From positions 496,001-560,000 of the forward strand of contig NZ_CP064338.1 of NCBI RefSeq assembly GCF_015476235.1: a stretch of DNA of 64,000 nucleotides, given 5' to 3'. This stretch comes from Caldimonas thermodepolymerans. GTDB lineage: Bacteria; Pseudomonadota; Gammaproteobacteria; Burkholderiales; Burkholderiaceae_C. Under the pieces are notes generated by a model that was not told where the DNA came from, made no database searches, and was given only the letters and a program-made list of their open reading frames with translations. The position numbers were made by a program, and so were the translations under genes. Positions 27,230 through 37,755 of the stretch are shown piece after piece; position 1 is the stretch's first letter, and every line of letters starts with the position of its first letter.

Positions 27230-28643
27230 TGATCCAGCCTCGGATGGTCTGTAGCACGCTTTCCATGTGCGTCCGCCTTTCGTTCATGAGTCTGTCGAAG
27301 CGAGCGGCGATCTCCCGAACGTAACTCATGCGGTCACGTGGGTTGGGCAAGGATCTCTTCGGGCCCGTGGCGCGATCCCAAGCACCAGAAGGCTCGTCGA
27401 ATCGGACGCGAAGTGCATGGTCTTCGGTAGCGAATCCCGCGTCGAAGACCAGCTCGTAGGGCTGGGAGAACGCAGATCCCAGGGTGCGGGCAATCCAGTG
27501 ATTCAGATTCATCGTTGCGACCAGCATGGCATCCGCGTAGATCAAAGGTCGCAAGATGCGGAGCTGCTCGTGCCTTGCGATCGCCAGCAACTCAAACCGC
27601 TGTTCCTGGACTCGGTCGTTCTCGTGGCTGGAGTTCGCTTGGCGGAGCAGCGCCTCATAGGCCGCCACCATGTCCTCGCTGGCTTCGAATCTTGCCACTT
27701 GTTTGAGTCGCCGCACGGCTTGGACATCCTCGGCGATACGTTTCAGCTCCTTGCGTTCTTCCTCAAGTACGTAGAACGCTTCCCTGAAGTCCGACCAGTA
27801 GCAGCCTGCGGGCATGCGGTAGCCCCTGTCATGGATCACGGCGTACTGGCGCACATGGGCGTGCGCTTGCAGTGCCCGGGCTACGTGGTGTCCATAGCCG
27901 CCAGCAGGACCCTGCGAGATCGTGGGCTGGTCAAGAAACCGGCGTGCGCCTTCGTACACCACGTCGCTGCCTAGATGCTCCTGAAGGCGAGCACACCAAG
28001 ACTGGTTGAAGGGGAGGTGTTCAACTGCCATGCGGGATTCGCGATGCAGCGTGGCCGTTTGACGTTTGTGAACGTGATCCCGCAATAGCGCCGGGTGCAG
28101 GGTCCCGTCTGGGCGGATGCAGTACTCGAGCACGAACCACATCCACGGATAGATGTCCATGAACAACCACAGGTTTCCTTTGGCGAGTGCCGCATAGACC
28201 CGCATGGCATGTTCGTAGGGCGATCCACCTGAGAGTAGTACTGATCCCAGCGACGAGAGGCTGGAGGTCCGCAGGGCATTGTTCAACCCGCCGGACAGGA
28301 CTTTCTCGCGTGCATACTGGAATGCTCCGACGATGTCCTTGACGACGAAGGCTGCCAACGCCACCCAGTAGAACTGCATCGTTCCACGGGACTTCTCTGC
28401 ACTGCGGAAGTAGAGATCTGCATACCGTGCCGCGATGCGCCGGGCACGCCGTTCAGGATCTGTGATCAGGCGCCAGCAACGATCCGGCGCGGGCTCGCTC
28501 ACTGCGATTAGGGCTTCTTCCTGTGCATAGGACCAGAGGTGATGGGCTTCGACAGTCTGATCATGGCGTGAGCCGGGGGTGTTGTTGGTGCGACAGGTTC
28601 CCAGCACGTCGTCTGTCAGGGAAAGGTCCTCAGTAGCGGCCAT
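27222..28643 (-). CDS. Candidate type VI secretion effector (473 aa)
   Basis: 473 residues, directly downstream of vgrG with a 21-nt gap. No signal peptide. The N-terminal third has GTMQFYWVALAAFVVKDIVG, reminiscent of DUF2515-like proteins encoded behind vgrG genes in pseudomonads and Burkholderiales; that match is from memory and weak. Two further hydrophobic patches (LWLFMDIYPWMWFVLEY) could insert in membranes. The C-terminal half is helical and charged (EEERKELKRIAEDVQAVRRL). Base composition is clearly lower in G+C than the chromosome around it. Delivery by VgrG and toxicity are inference from position. Confidence 0.62.
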   Translation of the reverse strand: MAATEDLSLTDDVLGTCRTNNTPGSRHDQTVEAHHLWSYAQEEALIAVSEPAPDRCWRLITDPERRARRIAARYADLYFRSAEKSRGTMQFYWVALAAFVVKDIVGAFQYAREKVLSGGLNNALRTSSLSSLGSVLLSGGSPYEHAMRVYAALAKGNLWLFMDIYPWMWFVLEYCIRPDGTLHPALLRDHVHKRQTATLHRESRMAVEHLPFNQSWCARLQEHLGSDVVYEGARRFLDQPTISQGPAGGYGHHVARALQAHAHVRQYAVIHDRGYRMPAGCYWSDFREAFYVLEEERKELKRIAEDVQAVRRLKQVARFEASEDMVAAYEALLRQANSSHENDRVQEQRFELLAIARHEQLRILRPLIYADAMLVATMNLNHWIARTLGSAFSQPYELVFDAGFATEDHALRVRFDEPSGAWDRATGPKRSLPNPRDRMSYVREIAARFDRLMNERRTHMESVLQTIRGWINA

Positions 28644-28664
28644 CGCGTGTCCTCGGGAGTGCGG

Positions 28665-31484
28665 TCAGGCGTCGAACCTGAAGCGTGCGTAGCGCAGACG
28701 GGTTTCCAGGGGGTGAGCTTCGGGGGTCTCCATGCGTTCGACCTCTCCACGGATCAGGGTGTCGCCCTCGACCGACTGCGTGGTGTCTGCCATGTTGACC
28801 ACGGCATAGCGGAGTCGACCGTTGATGGGGAAGCCCAGCGCATCTTTGAACACCACTTGTTCATCGTAGGAAGTAAACAGCGGGTTGTGGGGCGGGAGCG
28901 GAGCGTTGACGGCACGAGGCAGTGTGGGGAGCTGCACGGAGTGGTGAGCCGGCCCTTCCCAGTGATGCCCCGCGCTTTGCACCGTGAACGTGCCCGGGCA
29001 GGCGAAGGTGATGTCGCTGCCTGCCAGCGTCAGCCGGCTCTCGCCGCCGACGATCTCGATGCGCTCGCGCGCCTGGATGTGGATCTCGTCATGGACCGAG
29101 ACGACGCGCACCTCCTGGTCGGCATACAGGGCCAGCTGGTCGGTGTGCGCGCGCAGCGACACGGGCCCGTGTGCCGCGACGGCCTGGATGCCGCCGTCGT
29201 GGGCAAAAAGGCTGGTGGTGCGTCCGCTGACGCTGCTGGCGGTGTGCGCCGCGGCCTCGTGCAGGTCCGACTGCACCGCAAGGCTCTGGTCCTGCGCGGC
29301 GAAGCTGGCCAGCGTGGCCGGCGTCGTGAAGGCGGCTGCGGCCGGGGTGTCCATCAGGACCAGCGGCTCGGCGAAGCGTTCGACCGGGTCGCCCGGCTCG
29401 CGCGAGCCGGGGCGGGCCTGGGCCGGCACCTGGCCGTTGACCGGCCCGGTGTAGCGGCCGTCGCGGGTCGGGTCGATCTGGCGGATGACGTGCTCGAAGG
29501 CCTCGTCGGGGTCGTGGCTGGCGAGCCCGAGCGCCTGGTGGCCCCGCGCCGTTTCGTCCAGGCGCTGGCCGAGCGCATGGGCGGCCTTCAGCTGTCCCAG
29601 GCTTTCGGCGGCGTCCATCTGCGTGCCGCTCACCGACGCGCCCTGTTGCGGGCGGGCCGTGGTGGTGACGAGCAGGCCCTCGGCGGCGCGGATGCTCGCC
29701 CAGCCACGGGTGGCGAGCTCGAAGCCGCTGCCGCGCCAGGGACCACGATGCGCGCCGTGGGTGCCCTGCTGGATCAGGTGGCCCAGGCCCAGCTCGCTCA
29801 TGGCCTGGGTGGCCAGGAAACGCATGCGCAGCTGCCCGGTGGTGTCGTCGATCACCCAGGTGTTGCTGCCCTCGCCATCCAGTGCGTGGCTGTACAGGCC
29901 GCTGATCACGCCGGGATGGTTGACGCCGGAGCCCTCGCCCGCGGCATAGGGTGGCAGGTGTTCGCCGTTGTAGAGCTGTCCGGCGATCACCGGGCGGTCG
30001 ATGTCGCCTTCGGTGAACTCGACCAGCACCTCGGTGCCGACGCGCGGCACGAAGGCCGCGCCCCAGTTCGCACCGGCCCAGGGCACGGTCACGCGCACCC
30101 AGGTGCCGGACTGCTCGTTGCCTGGCGCGTTGCCCGTGGGGTCGCCGGGGCTGTCGTGATGCAGCCCGCCCGGGTTGGGGTGGACGCCGCGCTGCCAGGG
30201 GAACTGCAGCTTGACGCGCAGGTCGCGGTCGGTGGTCAGCGGCTCGCCGCTGACACCCACCACCAGCGCGGTCTGGCAACCGGGGGCGGTGGGCTTGCGC
30301 CGAGGGAGCGGCACCACGGGTGTGGTGGCGAGGCAGCAGGCGAAGCGATTGCGGTAGCTGCCGGGCTCCAGCCCGGGCGGGCCGGGCCGGTCGGCGGGCG
30401 ACTCGCCAAGGTGGTTGCGGATCTCGTGCTCGACCGCCAGCACGGTGTAGCACCGGTCCAGCATCGGGTGGTCGTGCAGCTCGAACTGCACGCCTGCGGC
30501 CAGCACCCGCGCGGCGCCCTCGCCGTCGAAGCGCAGGCCGCCCAGTTCGAGTGCATCCAGGGCCAGGGCGGCCGCGCGCGCGGCCTGCGTGCGGTCCTGG
30601 TAGCGGTACTGGCCCGCACCGTCGTAGACCTCGAGCAACGGCAGCTCGGCCTCGCCGGGCGCGCTGGCCGCCTGAGCAGCGATGCCAGCCAGCTGCTTGT
30701 AGTCCCACGCGCCCAGCGTCACCGCGTTCGGGCCGACCGCATGCCGGGCCGCGAACGCCGTGATGCCGTCGACCGGCCGCGCGCCCACGCGCACGTCGGC
30801 GCGCGCGTAGCGCAGGGGGCCCAGGTGCCGGCGGGGCGCGGCGCGGTCGGTGATCACCATCACGTGACCGGCCTGGCCGCGATGCGCGGCGTCCTCCAGG
30901 GCCTCGCCGTCGAGGTGCTCGAAGTGGTAGCTCAGCCCCTCCTCGGCCAGCAGCCGCGTGACGAACTCGAGATCGGTCTCGCGGTACTGGATGCACAGGC
31001 TGCGCCGGCGCAGCGGTTCGGTGACCGCGACCTGCCAGTGCGCCATCGGGTAGTCGGCGAACACCTCCTCGACGATCTCGAGCGCGGTGCGGTCCTGGAA
31101 GGCATAGGCATCGCAACGCTGCTCCAGCAGGCGCAGCCACGGCACCAGCACCAGGCGGTAGCGCGCCAGGCCTTCCTCGGCTCCGAGGTGGCTGGCGGCA
31201 GCGACCAGGGCGTGCCACGGGCGCAGGCCGCCGTCGGGGCCGACCAGCCGCAGCGTCGCCGGCGTTCCCAGCCATTCGCGCAAGGGCAGGGCCGTGTCGG
31301 GCGACAGCGCGTCGACCGTGATCTCGAAGGGCTGGTTGACCGCCTCGCGGACCAGTGCCTGCTCGGGCACCAGCGGTGCGCCCGCGCGGCGGAGTTCGAG
31401 GCGCAGCAGCCGCGCCTGCTGCGTCAGGAACGGCAGGCGCAACGCGTCATGCCATGCCGCGTCGGCCCGGGCGTGCAACGACAT
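28665..31484 (-). CDS. vgrG: Type VI secretion spike protein VgrG with DUF2345 and C-terminal beta extension
   Basis: 939 residues. The N-terminal gp27-like domain has RAGAPLVPEQALVREAVNQP and CIQYRETDLEFVTRLLAEEG. The gp5/OB region holds GEPLTTDRDLRVKLQFPWQR, WVRVTVPWAGANWGAAFVPR and RPVIAGQLYN. A DUF2345 region follows, including the needle (HDEIHIQARERIEIVGGESR). The last ~100 residues (YDEQVVFKDALGFPINGRLR and on) form a transthyretin-like beta module, often the cargo adaptor of VgrG proteins. No tss structural genes are in the window, so this is an orphan VgrG using a system encoded elsewhere. The downstream genes are probably its cargo. Confidence 0.93.
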   Translation of the reverse strand: MSLHARADAAWHDALRLPFLTQQARLLRLELRRAGAPLVPEQALVREAVNQPFEITVDALSPDTALPLREWLGTPATLRLVGPDGGLRPWHALVAAASHLGAEEGLARYRLVLVPWLRLLEQRCDAYAFQDRTALEIVEEVFADYPMAHWQVAVTEPLRRRSLCIQYRETDLEFVTRLLAEEGLSYHFEHLDGEALEDAAHRGQAGHVMVITDRAAPRRHLGPLRYARADVRVGARPVDGITAFAARHAVGPNAVTLGAWDYKQLAGIAAQAASAPGEAELPLLEVYDGAGQYRYQDRTQAARAAALALDALELGGLRFDGEGAARVLAAGVQFELHDHPMLDRCYTVLAVEHEIRNHLGESPADRPGPPGLEPGSYRNRFACCLATTPVVPLPRRKPTAPGCQTALVVGVSGEPLTTDRDLRVKLQFPWQRGVHPNPGGLHHDSPGDPTGNAPGNEQSGTWVRVTVPWAGANWGAAFVPRVGTEVLVEFTEGDIDRPVIAGQLYNGEHLPPYAAGEGSGVNHPGVISGLYSHALDGEGSNTWVIDDTTGQLRMRFLATQAMSELGLGHLIQQGTHGAHRGPWRGSGFELATRGWASIRAAEGLLVTTTARPQQGASVSGTQMDAAESLGQLKAAHALGQRLDETARGHQALGLASHDPDEAFEHVIRQIDPTRDGRYTGPVNGQVPAQARPGSREPGDPVERFAEPLVLMDTPAAAAFTTPATLASFAAQDQSLAVQSDLHEAAAHTASSVSGRTTSLFAHDGGIQAVAAHGPVSLRAHTDQLALYADQEVRVVSVHDEIHIQARERIEIVGGESRLTLAGSDITFACPGTFTVQSAGHHWEGPAHHSVQLPTLPRAVNAPLPPHNPLFTSYDEQVVFKDALGFPINGRLRYAVVNMADTTQSVEGDTLIRGEVERMETPEAHPLETRLRYARFRFDA

Positions 31485-31626
31485 GCTCCCCTCCCTGGGT
31501 ACCTCTGGTTTTTGGGGCGGGAGTATGTCGCCGGGGCACTGCGGCCGCGGGGGCCGCCCGCGCGGGGATTACCTTCGTTTGCAATTTGTCGCCGCCGTAC
31601 ACGCCGACGCGGCGGCGGATGGGCCT

Positions 31627-32550
31627 TCAGTCGTCGTGCACCGGCGCCATCTGGCGCGCGGCGCGCCGCACTGCCGCCACCAGCGCCTGCAGCGGCGGCG
31701 GGGGCGTCTGGTCGGTGCGCAGCGCCAGGCCCACCGGCTCGTGGGTGCCGGTGGCCAGCGGCAGGCGGTGCAGCAGGCCGTCGGCCAGGTCCGGCGCGAC
31801 GGCGCTCAGCGGCGTGAACCAGGCGGCCTGGCTTTCCAGGCACAGGCGCCGGCCGAGCGAGACCGCCAGCGTCTCGACCACGCCGCTGTGCGGCTGGATG
31901 CCGTGGGTGGCGAGCAGGCTGTCGGCCGCGTGCCGGATCAGCGTGCCGCCCAGCGGCAGCACCAGCGGATAGCGGCCGAGCGCGGCGGCCTCGACCGGGC
32001 GGGTGGCGGCGAGCGGGTGTGCCGGGTGCACCACCACCACCAGCGGCTCGGAGAACAGGTGCTCGAAGCTCAGCCCCACCATCTGTTCGGGTTCGGCCAG
32101 GCGGCCGATCACGATGTCCAGCTCGCCGTGTTGCAGGCGGTCGAGCAGCTCGCGGTTGCGCCCGGTGGACACCTGCACCGCACCGAGCGGCTGCAGGCCT
32201 TGCAGCACGCGCGGCAGGAAGGAGGCGGCGAGCGTGGGCAGCGCCCCGACGCGCAGCGCCGGGCGGGCCCGGCTGCCGCTGATGCTGTCGACCGCCTCGC
32301 CGAGCAGCGACACCACCGTGTTGGCATGTCGCAGGAACTCATGGCCCTGGGGTGTGAGCGCCGCGCCGCGCCGGCTGCGGACGAACAACGCCACGCCCAG
32401 GATGTCTTCCAGCTCGGCCAGCGTCTTGGTCACGGCCGGCTGCGTGACCGCGAGCGACTCCGCCGCGCGGCGCAGGTTGCCCAGGCGCGCGACGGCCAGG
32501 AAGCAGTGCAGGTGGCGCAGCTGCAGGCGGTGCAGGAGCGGAGAGTCCAT
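31627..32550 (-). CDS. pcaQ: PcaQ, LysR-type activator of protocatechuate degradation
   Basis: 307 residues. LQLRHLHCFLAVARLGNLRR, then AAESLAVTQPAVTKTLAELE, is the PcaQ-type helix-turn-helix. The effector-binding domain ends in TDQTPPPPLQALVAAVR, also as in PcaQ. It is divergent from pcaHG with 99 bases between starts, the usual arrangement; in the family the inducer is beta-carboxy-cis,cis-muconate. Start ATG 32548-32550. Confidence 0.9.
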   Translation of the reverse strand: MDSPLLHRLQLRHLHCFLAVARLGNLRRAAESLAVTQPAVTKTLAELEDILGVALFVRSRRGAALTPQGHEFLRHANTVVSLLGEAVDSISGSRARPALRVGALPTLAASFLPRVLQGLQPLGAVQVSTGRNRELLDRLQHGELDIVIGRLAEPEQMVGLSFEHLFSEPLVVVVHPAHPLAATRPVEAAALGRYPLVLPLGGTLIRHAADSLLATHGIQPHSGVVETLAVSLGRRLCLESQAAWFTPLSAVAPDLADGLLHRLPLATGTHEPVGLALRTDQTPPPPLQALVAAVRRAARQMAPVHDD

Positions 32551-32554
32551 CTTT

Positions 32555-32586
32555 TGATAATCATCAGGAATGGATTTGCTGATAAT
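32555..32586. promoter_or_regulatory. Candidate PcaQ operator in the pcaQ-pcaH gap
   Basis: TGATAAT occurs at 32555-32561 and 32580-32586, 25 bp apart, in an AT-rich stretch. The first copy is part of the near-palindrome TGATAATCATCA. Paired half-sites upstream of an activated promoter are normal for LysR regulators. The exact contacts are unproven. Confidence 0.4.
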
Positions 32587-32649
32587 TCGTGAATTTACTT
32601 AACTCAAGGTAATGCATAAAGTGGCCTCACCCCAAAGAGGAGACATGCG

Positions 32650-33363
32650 ATGAGTGCCCAACCCAAGCTCAGCCCCCGCGACTGGGGCAGCCACCCGCCG
32701 TACATCCACCCGGACTACAAGTCCACGGTGCTGCGCGGCCCGACCAAGCCGTTGATTCCGCTCAAAGAGAACCTGCGCCAGCTGCGCGCGCCGGTCTACG
32801 GGCATGACGCGATCGGCCCGCTGGACCACGACCTGACGCGCAACGCCGCGAAGAACGGCGAGCCGCTGGGTGAGCGCATCATCGTGACCGGCCGGGTGCT
32901 GGACGAGCGTGGCCGCCCGGTGCGCGGTGCGCTGGTGGAGATCTGGCAGGCCAACGCCGCCGGCCGCTACATCCACAAGAACGACCAGCACGACGCGCCG
33001 CTGGACCCCAACTTCCTCGGTGCCGGCCGCTGCCTCACGGACGACGAGGGCCGCTACCGGTTCCTGACGATCAAGCCGGGCGCCTACCCCTGGGGCAACC
33101 ACCCGAACGCCTGGCGGCCCAACCACATCCACTTCTCGCTGTTCGGCGAGTACTTCGCCAGCCGGCTGGTGACGCAGATGTACTTCCCGGGCGACCCCCT
33201 GCTGGCGCACGACCCGATCTTCCAGGGCACGCCGGCCGGCGCGCGCGACCGCCTGATCTCGCGCTTCACCCTGGACGTGACCGAACCCGGATTCGCGCTG
33301 GGCTACGAATTCGACATCGTGCTGCGCGGCCCGCAAGAAACCCCGATGGAGACCCCCCGATGA
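32650..33363 (+). CDS. pcaH: Protocatechuate 3,4-dioxygenase beta subunit
   Basis: 237 residues. It carries the ferric iron ligands of the beta chain: Tyr in NAAGRYIHKNDQH, Tyr in GAYPWGNHPNAW, and the two His of PNHIHFSLFG. The enzyme opens the ring of protocatechuate between the hydroxyls to give beta-carboxy-cis,cis-muconate, with the alpha chain encoded immediately downstream (ATGA overlap). GAGGAGAC precedes the ATG. It is under the control of divergent PcaQ. PobA at 59048-60226 can supply its substrate from 4-hydroxybenzoate. Confidence 0.95.
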   Translation: MSAQPKLSPRDWGSHPPYIHPDYKSTVLRGPTKPLIPLKENLRQLRAPVYGHDAIGPLDHDLTRNAAKNGEPLGERIIVTGRVLDERGRPVRGALVEIWQANAAGRYIHKNDQHDAPLDPNFLGAGRCLTDDEGRYRFLTIKPGAYPWGNHPNAWRPNHIHFSLFGEYFASRLVTQMYFPGDPLLAHDPIFQGTPAGARDRLISRFTLDVTEPGFALGYEFDIVLRGPQETPMETPR

Positions 33364-33974
33364 GCGCATCCACCCTTCCGGCGGGGCAGCGCCTGCCCCA
33401 GACGCCTTCGCAGACCGTGGGCCCGTACTTCGCGTACGGCCTGACGCCGCGGCAGTACCACTACGACCTGGAAAGCGCCTACACGCCGGTGCTGGCGCAG
33501 CCGCACGCCGAAGGCGAGCACATCCGCCTGTACGGGCAGGTGCTCGACGGCGAGGGCCGGCCGATCGACGACGCGATGATCGAGATCTGCCACCTCGATG
33601 CACGCGGGCGCGAGGTCGCCAGCGAGGCGCAGGCGCGCGAGACGGGCTTCCGCGGCTTCGGGCGCTGCGGCACCGGCACCGATCCCGAGCACCGCTTCGT
33701 CTTCCACACGATCAAGCCGGCCGCAGGCGGCCCCGGCGAGGCGCCGTACATCGACGTGATCGTGACGATGCGCGGCATGCTCTCGCACGCCTTCACGCGC
33801 ATCTACTTCGACGACGAGGCGGCCGCGAACGCCGAGGACCCGGTGCTGCAGTCGGTGCCGGCCGAACGGCGCGACACGCTGATCGCGCGCCGCGAGACCG
33901 GCCCGGCGGGCGTGGCCTACCGCTTCGACATCCGCATGCAGGGGCCGCAGGAGACCGTGTTCTTCGACCTCTGA
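33360..33974 (+). CDS. pcaG: Protocatechuate 3,4-dioxygenase alpha subunit
   Basis: 204 residues. The N-terminus TPSQTVGPYFAYGLTP is the alpha-chain signature; GFGRCGTGTDPEHRFVFHTI and the closing GPQETVFFDL also match. It lacks the iron ligands, as expected for the alpha chain. The start overlaps the pcaH stop by four bases (ATGA), implying coupled translation and equimolar subunits. No other pca genes follow; the next gene is convergent hslU. Confidence 0.95.
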   Translation: MSASTLPAGQRLPQTPSQTVGPYFAYGLTPRQYHYDLESAYTPVLAQPHAEGEHIRLYGQVLDGEGRPIDDAMIEICHLDARGREVASEAQARETGFRGFGRCGTGTDPEHRFVFHTIKPAAGGPGEAPYIDVIVTMRGMLSHAFTRIYFDDEAAANAEDPVLQSVPAERRDTLIARRETGPAGVAYRFDIRMQGPQETVFFDL

Positions 33975-34008
33975 GGGCCGCCCGGCCCGGGGCCTGTCGC
34001 GCGCCGCG

Positions 34009-35340
<1,332 letters not shown>

Positions 35341-35383
35341 GTGGACGTCTTTCTTTCGGGGGCAGCGACGAGCGCGCCGGGCC

Positions 35384-35920
35384 TCAGCCCAGCGTCTCGA
35401 TCACGTGGTTCTGGTTGGTGTAGATGCACAGGTCGCCGGCGATCTCCAGCGACTTCTTGACGATGTCCTGCGGCGGCAGGTCGGTGTGCTCGAGCAGCGC
35501 GCGCGCGGCCGCCTGCGCATAGCCGCCGCCGGAGCCGATCGCGATCAGGCCGTGTTCGGGCTCGAGCACGTCGCCGTTGCCGGTGATGATCAGCGAGGCG
35601 TCGCGGTCGGCCACCGCCAGCATGGCTTCCAGCCGGCGCAGCACCCGGTCGGTGCGCCAGTCCTTGGTCAGCTCGATGGCCGCGCGCACCAGGTGGCCCT
35701 GGTGCTTCTCGAGCTTGGCCTCGAAGCGTTCGAACAGCGTGAAGGCGTCGGCGGTGGCGCCGGCGAAGCCGGCGAGCACTTGGTCGCGGTAGAGCCTGCG
35801 CACCTTGCGCGCGGTCGCCTTGACGACGATCGAGCCCAGGGTGACCTGGCCGTCGCCGCCCAGCGCGACGACGTTGCCCCGGCGTACGCTCACGATGGTG
35901 GTGCCGTGATAAGAGTCCAT
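35384..35920 (-). CDS. hslV: ATP-dependent protease peptidase subunit HslV (ClpQ)
   Basis: 178 residues. [21 protein letters not shown] contains the catalytic Thr that becomes N-terminal after removal of the leading residues; [17 protein letters not shown] and [15 protein letters not shown] are also diagnostic. It forms a dodecamer capped by HslU and is the bacterial proteasome-like peptidase. It is the first gene of hslVU; a heat-shock promoter is expected upstream but was not resolved. Confidence 0.97.
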   Translation of the reverse strand: MDSYHGTTIVSVRRGNVVALGGDGQVTLGSIVVKATARKVRRLYRDQVLAGFAGATADAFTLFERFEAKLEKHQGHLVRAAIELTKDWRTDRVLRRLEAMLAVADRDASLIITGNGDVLEPEHGLIAIGSGGGYAQAAARALLEHTDLPPQDIVKKSLEIAGDLCIYTNQNHVIETLG

Positions 35921-35983
35921 AGCGGTATCAGATGAGGGCCGAAGCCGGGCGCTTCAAGCCGCAAGGGTGACACAAAACGGCGA

Positions 35984-36001
35984 AGGCCCCGCGAGGGGCC
36001 T
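35984..36001 (-). terminator. Possible terminator after the STAS-like gene
   Basis: AGGCCCC and GGGGCCT pair around a GCGA loop. On the minus strand a T-rich stretch (complement of AAAA near 35973-35978) follows, but several bases after the stem, so termination efficiency is doubtful. Confidence 0.35.
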
Positions 36002-36033
36002 CCTGGCCGCAGGGGCTTGCCATGACGGGCGGA

Positions 36034-37731
36034 TCAGATGTTGCGCACCTTGACCCGCGCGTGTTCGGTGATGCCCATCGCGCCGAAGAACAGCGCGACC
36101 AGGCGGTGCGTGTCCTCGAACTGGATGGTCCGGTCCTCGCCGCGGCGGCTCAGCACCCAGTTCAGCAGGTCGCCGGCGGCGATGAAGTCGACGCGGATCA
36201 GGCGCGTGCAGGACACCTTGACGATGCGCGCCTGGCCCAGCCCGTTGTCCAGGTCTTGCAGCGTCTCGGAGATGTCGCCCACCAGCTGGCCGGACAGCTC
36301 CAGCGAGGCGACCTCGATGACCGCCGGCTCGTCGGTGATCTGCGATTCGACGAAGCTGGTCGAGACGTCGCTGATGACCGACAGCGGCGCGGTCGAGGTG
36401 CTCGAGCGGGCCCCGCTGCCCAGCTTGACCTGGCAGCGCGCGGCCTCCCAGGACGGCGGCGAGACCTCGTAGGTGACGCAGTAGTCGATCGCGACCTCGT
36501 CGAACTGGTCCGGCCGGTTGGCCAGGCGCAGTGCGTCCAGGCGCAGCGACCAGAACACCGGGTCGACGTCCCGGACGCCGGTCGGGGCGGCGTCCTGCAG
36601 CACCTGCAGCAGGTGGTCGCCGGCGACCCAGCGCATCTCCAGCGCTTCCTTGGCCCAATGGCGGAACACCTCGCTCAGCTGCGAGGCGGCTTCGGCGTCG
36701 ATGCTCTTGAGCGGGCCCCAGTCGAGCACCCAGGGCAGGGGCATCTGCAGGGTCTGCGAGCGCAGCCGCGCGACGCCGTCGACGTCCAGGATCTCCGGGC
36801 AGACCCAGCCGACCTGGCCTTCCAGCTTGGCGGCGGTCGTGGTGGTCGGCGCCTCCTCGGCGGCGGCCTCGGCCACCATGCGCGGCAGCGAGAACCATTG
36901 CGGGGCCGACCAGCCGAACTGCTGGGCATAGTCCAGCGCCAGGCTTTCGAACTTGGCCTGCTGACCGGTGGCGCGGTACAGGTCGAACAGCGCCATCCAG
37001 GTCTCGGCATGCTGGGCGCGGCTCGCGCCCGGCCGGATCAGCGCCGACAGTGATTGCTCACATGAGTCGAAATCCGCGTTCGCGAAGGCGATCACCGCCT
37101 CGTCGAGTTCCGGATCGTGGGCGACCTCGTTGACCTCGATCGCGAAGGTGTCCATCAGGTCGCCGTGCACCGAGACCGGGGCGGCCCGGCGGGCCGGGGC
37201 CGGCTCGGGGGCCGGGGCAGCCACCGCCGGCGCGGGCGGCACCGTTGCCACCACCGCGGCGGGGGCCGGCGCCGGTGCGGGATCCAGGCGCAGCGGCTCG
37301 GTGATCTTCGCGTGCAGCCCGGCGGGCTGGGTGGGCGCGTTGTAGAACGAGGGCGAGCGGCGCGTGCCGATCGCCTCGCCCACCATCTGCTGCTCGATCT
37401 CGTCGATCTTGGCCTTGACGATCCCGACGTCGGACTTGGCCGCCAGGTCGCGGTCCTCGTCAAGGTTGGAGGTGGCGGCCAGCGCGCCGACGTTGGCCTC
37501 GGTCAGGCCCTCGCGGCGCACCTTGCGCAGCATGTCGAACTCGCGCTTGCGGACGAAGTCGTTGCGCCGCTTGCGCTCGATCATCGCCTTGAGCTCGGAC
37601 TTGGCGTACTCGCTCTCGCGCGATTCGGCGGGGGTCGAGTTCAGGTCGGACCAGTCGGTGGTGGGGTTCGCGACGAACCGCACCACCTTGCGCAGGAAGC
37701 TGGGATTGTCCTTGTCCTTGGGATCCGACAT
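36034..37731 (-). CDS. Hypothetical protein with two STAS-like domains
   Basis: 565 residues. In order: a charged N-terminal helical region (residues 1-130, including AMIERKRRNDFVRKREF), a low-complexity Ala/Pro linker (~150-190), a small helical repeat-like part, a first STAS-like domain (PWVLDWGPLKSIDAEAASQL, ~345-400), and a C-terminal STAS-like domain (DLDNGLGQARIVKVSCTRLI, ~480-555). STAS domains usually act in anti-sigma antagonism or partner switching. The gene lies between hslV and dksA, which I remember as a conserved order in Comamonadaceae-like genomes. No kinase or anti-sigma partner is adjacent; role unknown. Confidence 0.7.
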   Translation of the reverse strand: MSDPKDKDNPSFLRKVVRFVANPTTDWSDLNSTPAESRESEYAKSELKAMIERKRRNDFVRKREFDMLRKVRREGLTEANVGALAATSNLDEDRDLAAKSDVGIVKAKIDEIEQQMVGEAIGTRRSPSFYNAPTQPAGLHAKITEPLRLDPAPAPAPAAVVATVPPAPAVAAPAPEPAPARRAAPVSVHGDLMDTFAIEVNEVAHDPELDEAVIAFANADFDSCEQSLSALIRPGASRAQHAETWMALFDLYRATGQQAKFESLALDYAQQFGWSAPQWFSLPRMVAEAAAEEAPTTTTAAKLEGQVGWVCPEILDVDGVARLRSQTLQMPLPWVLDWGPLKSIDAEAASQLSEVFRHWAKEALEMRWVAGDHLLQVLQDAAPTGVRDVDPVFWSLRLDALRLANRPDQFDEVAIDYCVTYEVSPPSWEAARCQVKLGSGARSSTSTAPLSVISDVSTSFVESQITDEPAVIEVASLELSGQLVGDISETLQDLDNGLGQARIVKVSCTRLIRVDFIAAGDLLNWVLSRRGEDRTIQFEDTHRLVALFFGAMGITEHARVKVRNI

Positions 37732-37755
37732 GGCTCGCGACGGGCGTGGCCCCGA

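Noticed and set aside
28647-31817. Very long open frame on the plus strand opposite vgrG
   Set aside because: Its translation is Arg/Ala/Gly/His rich without motifs; it is the antisense shadow of the clearly real VgrG in high-G+C DNA.
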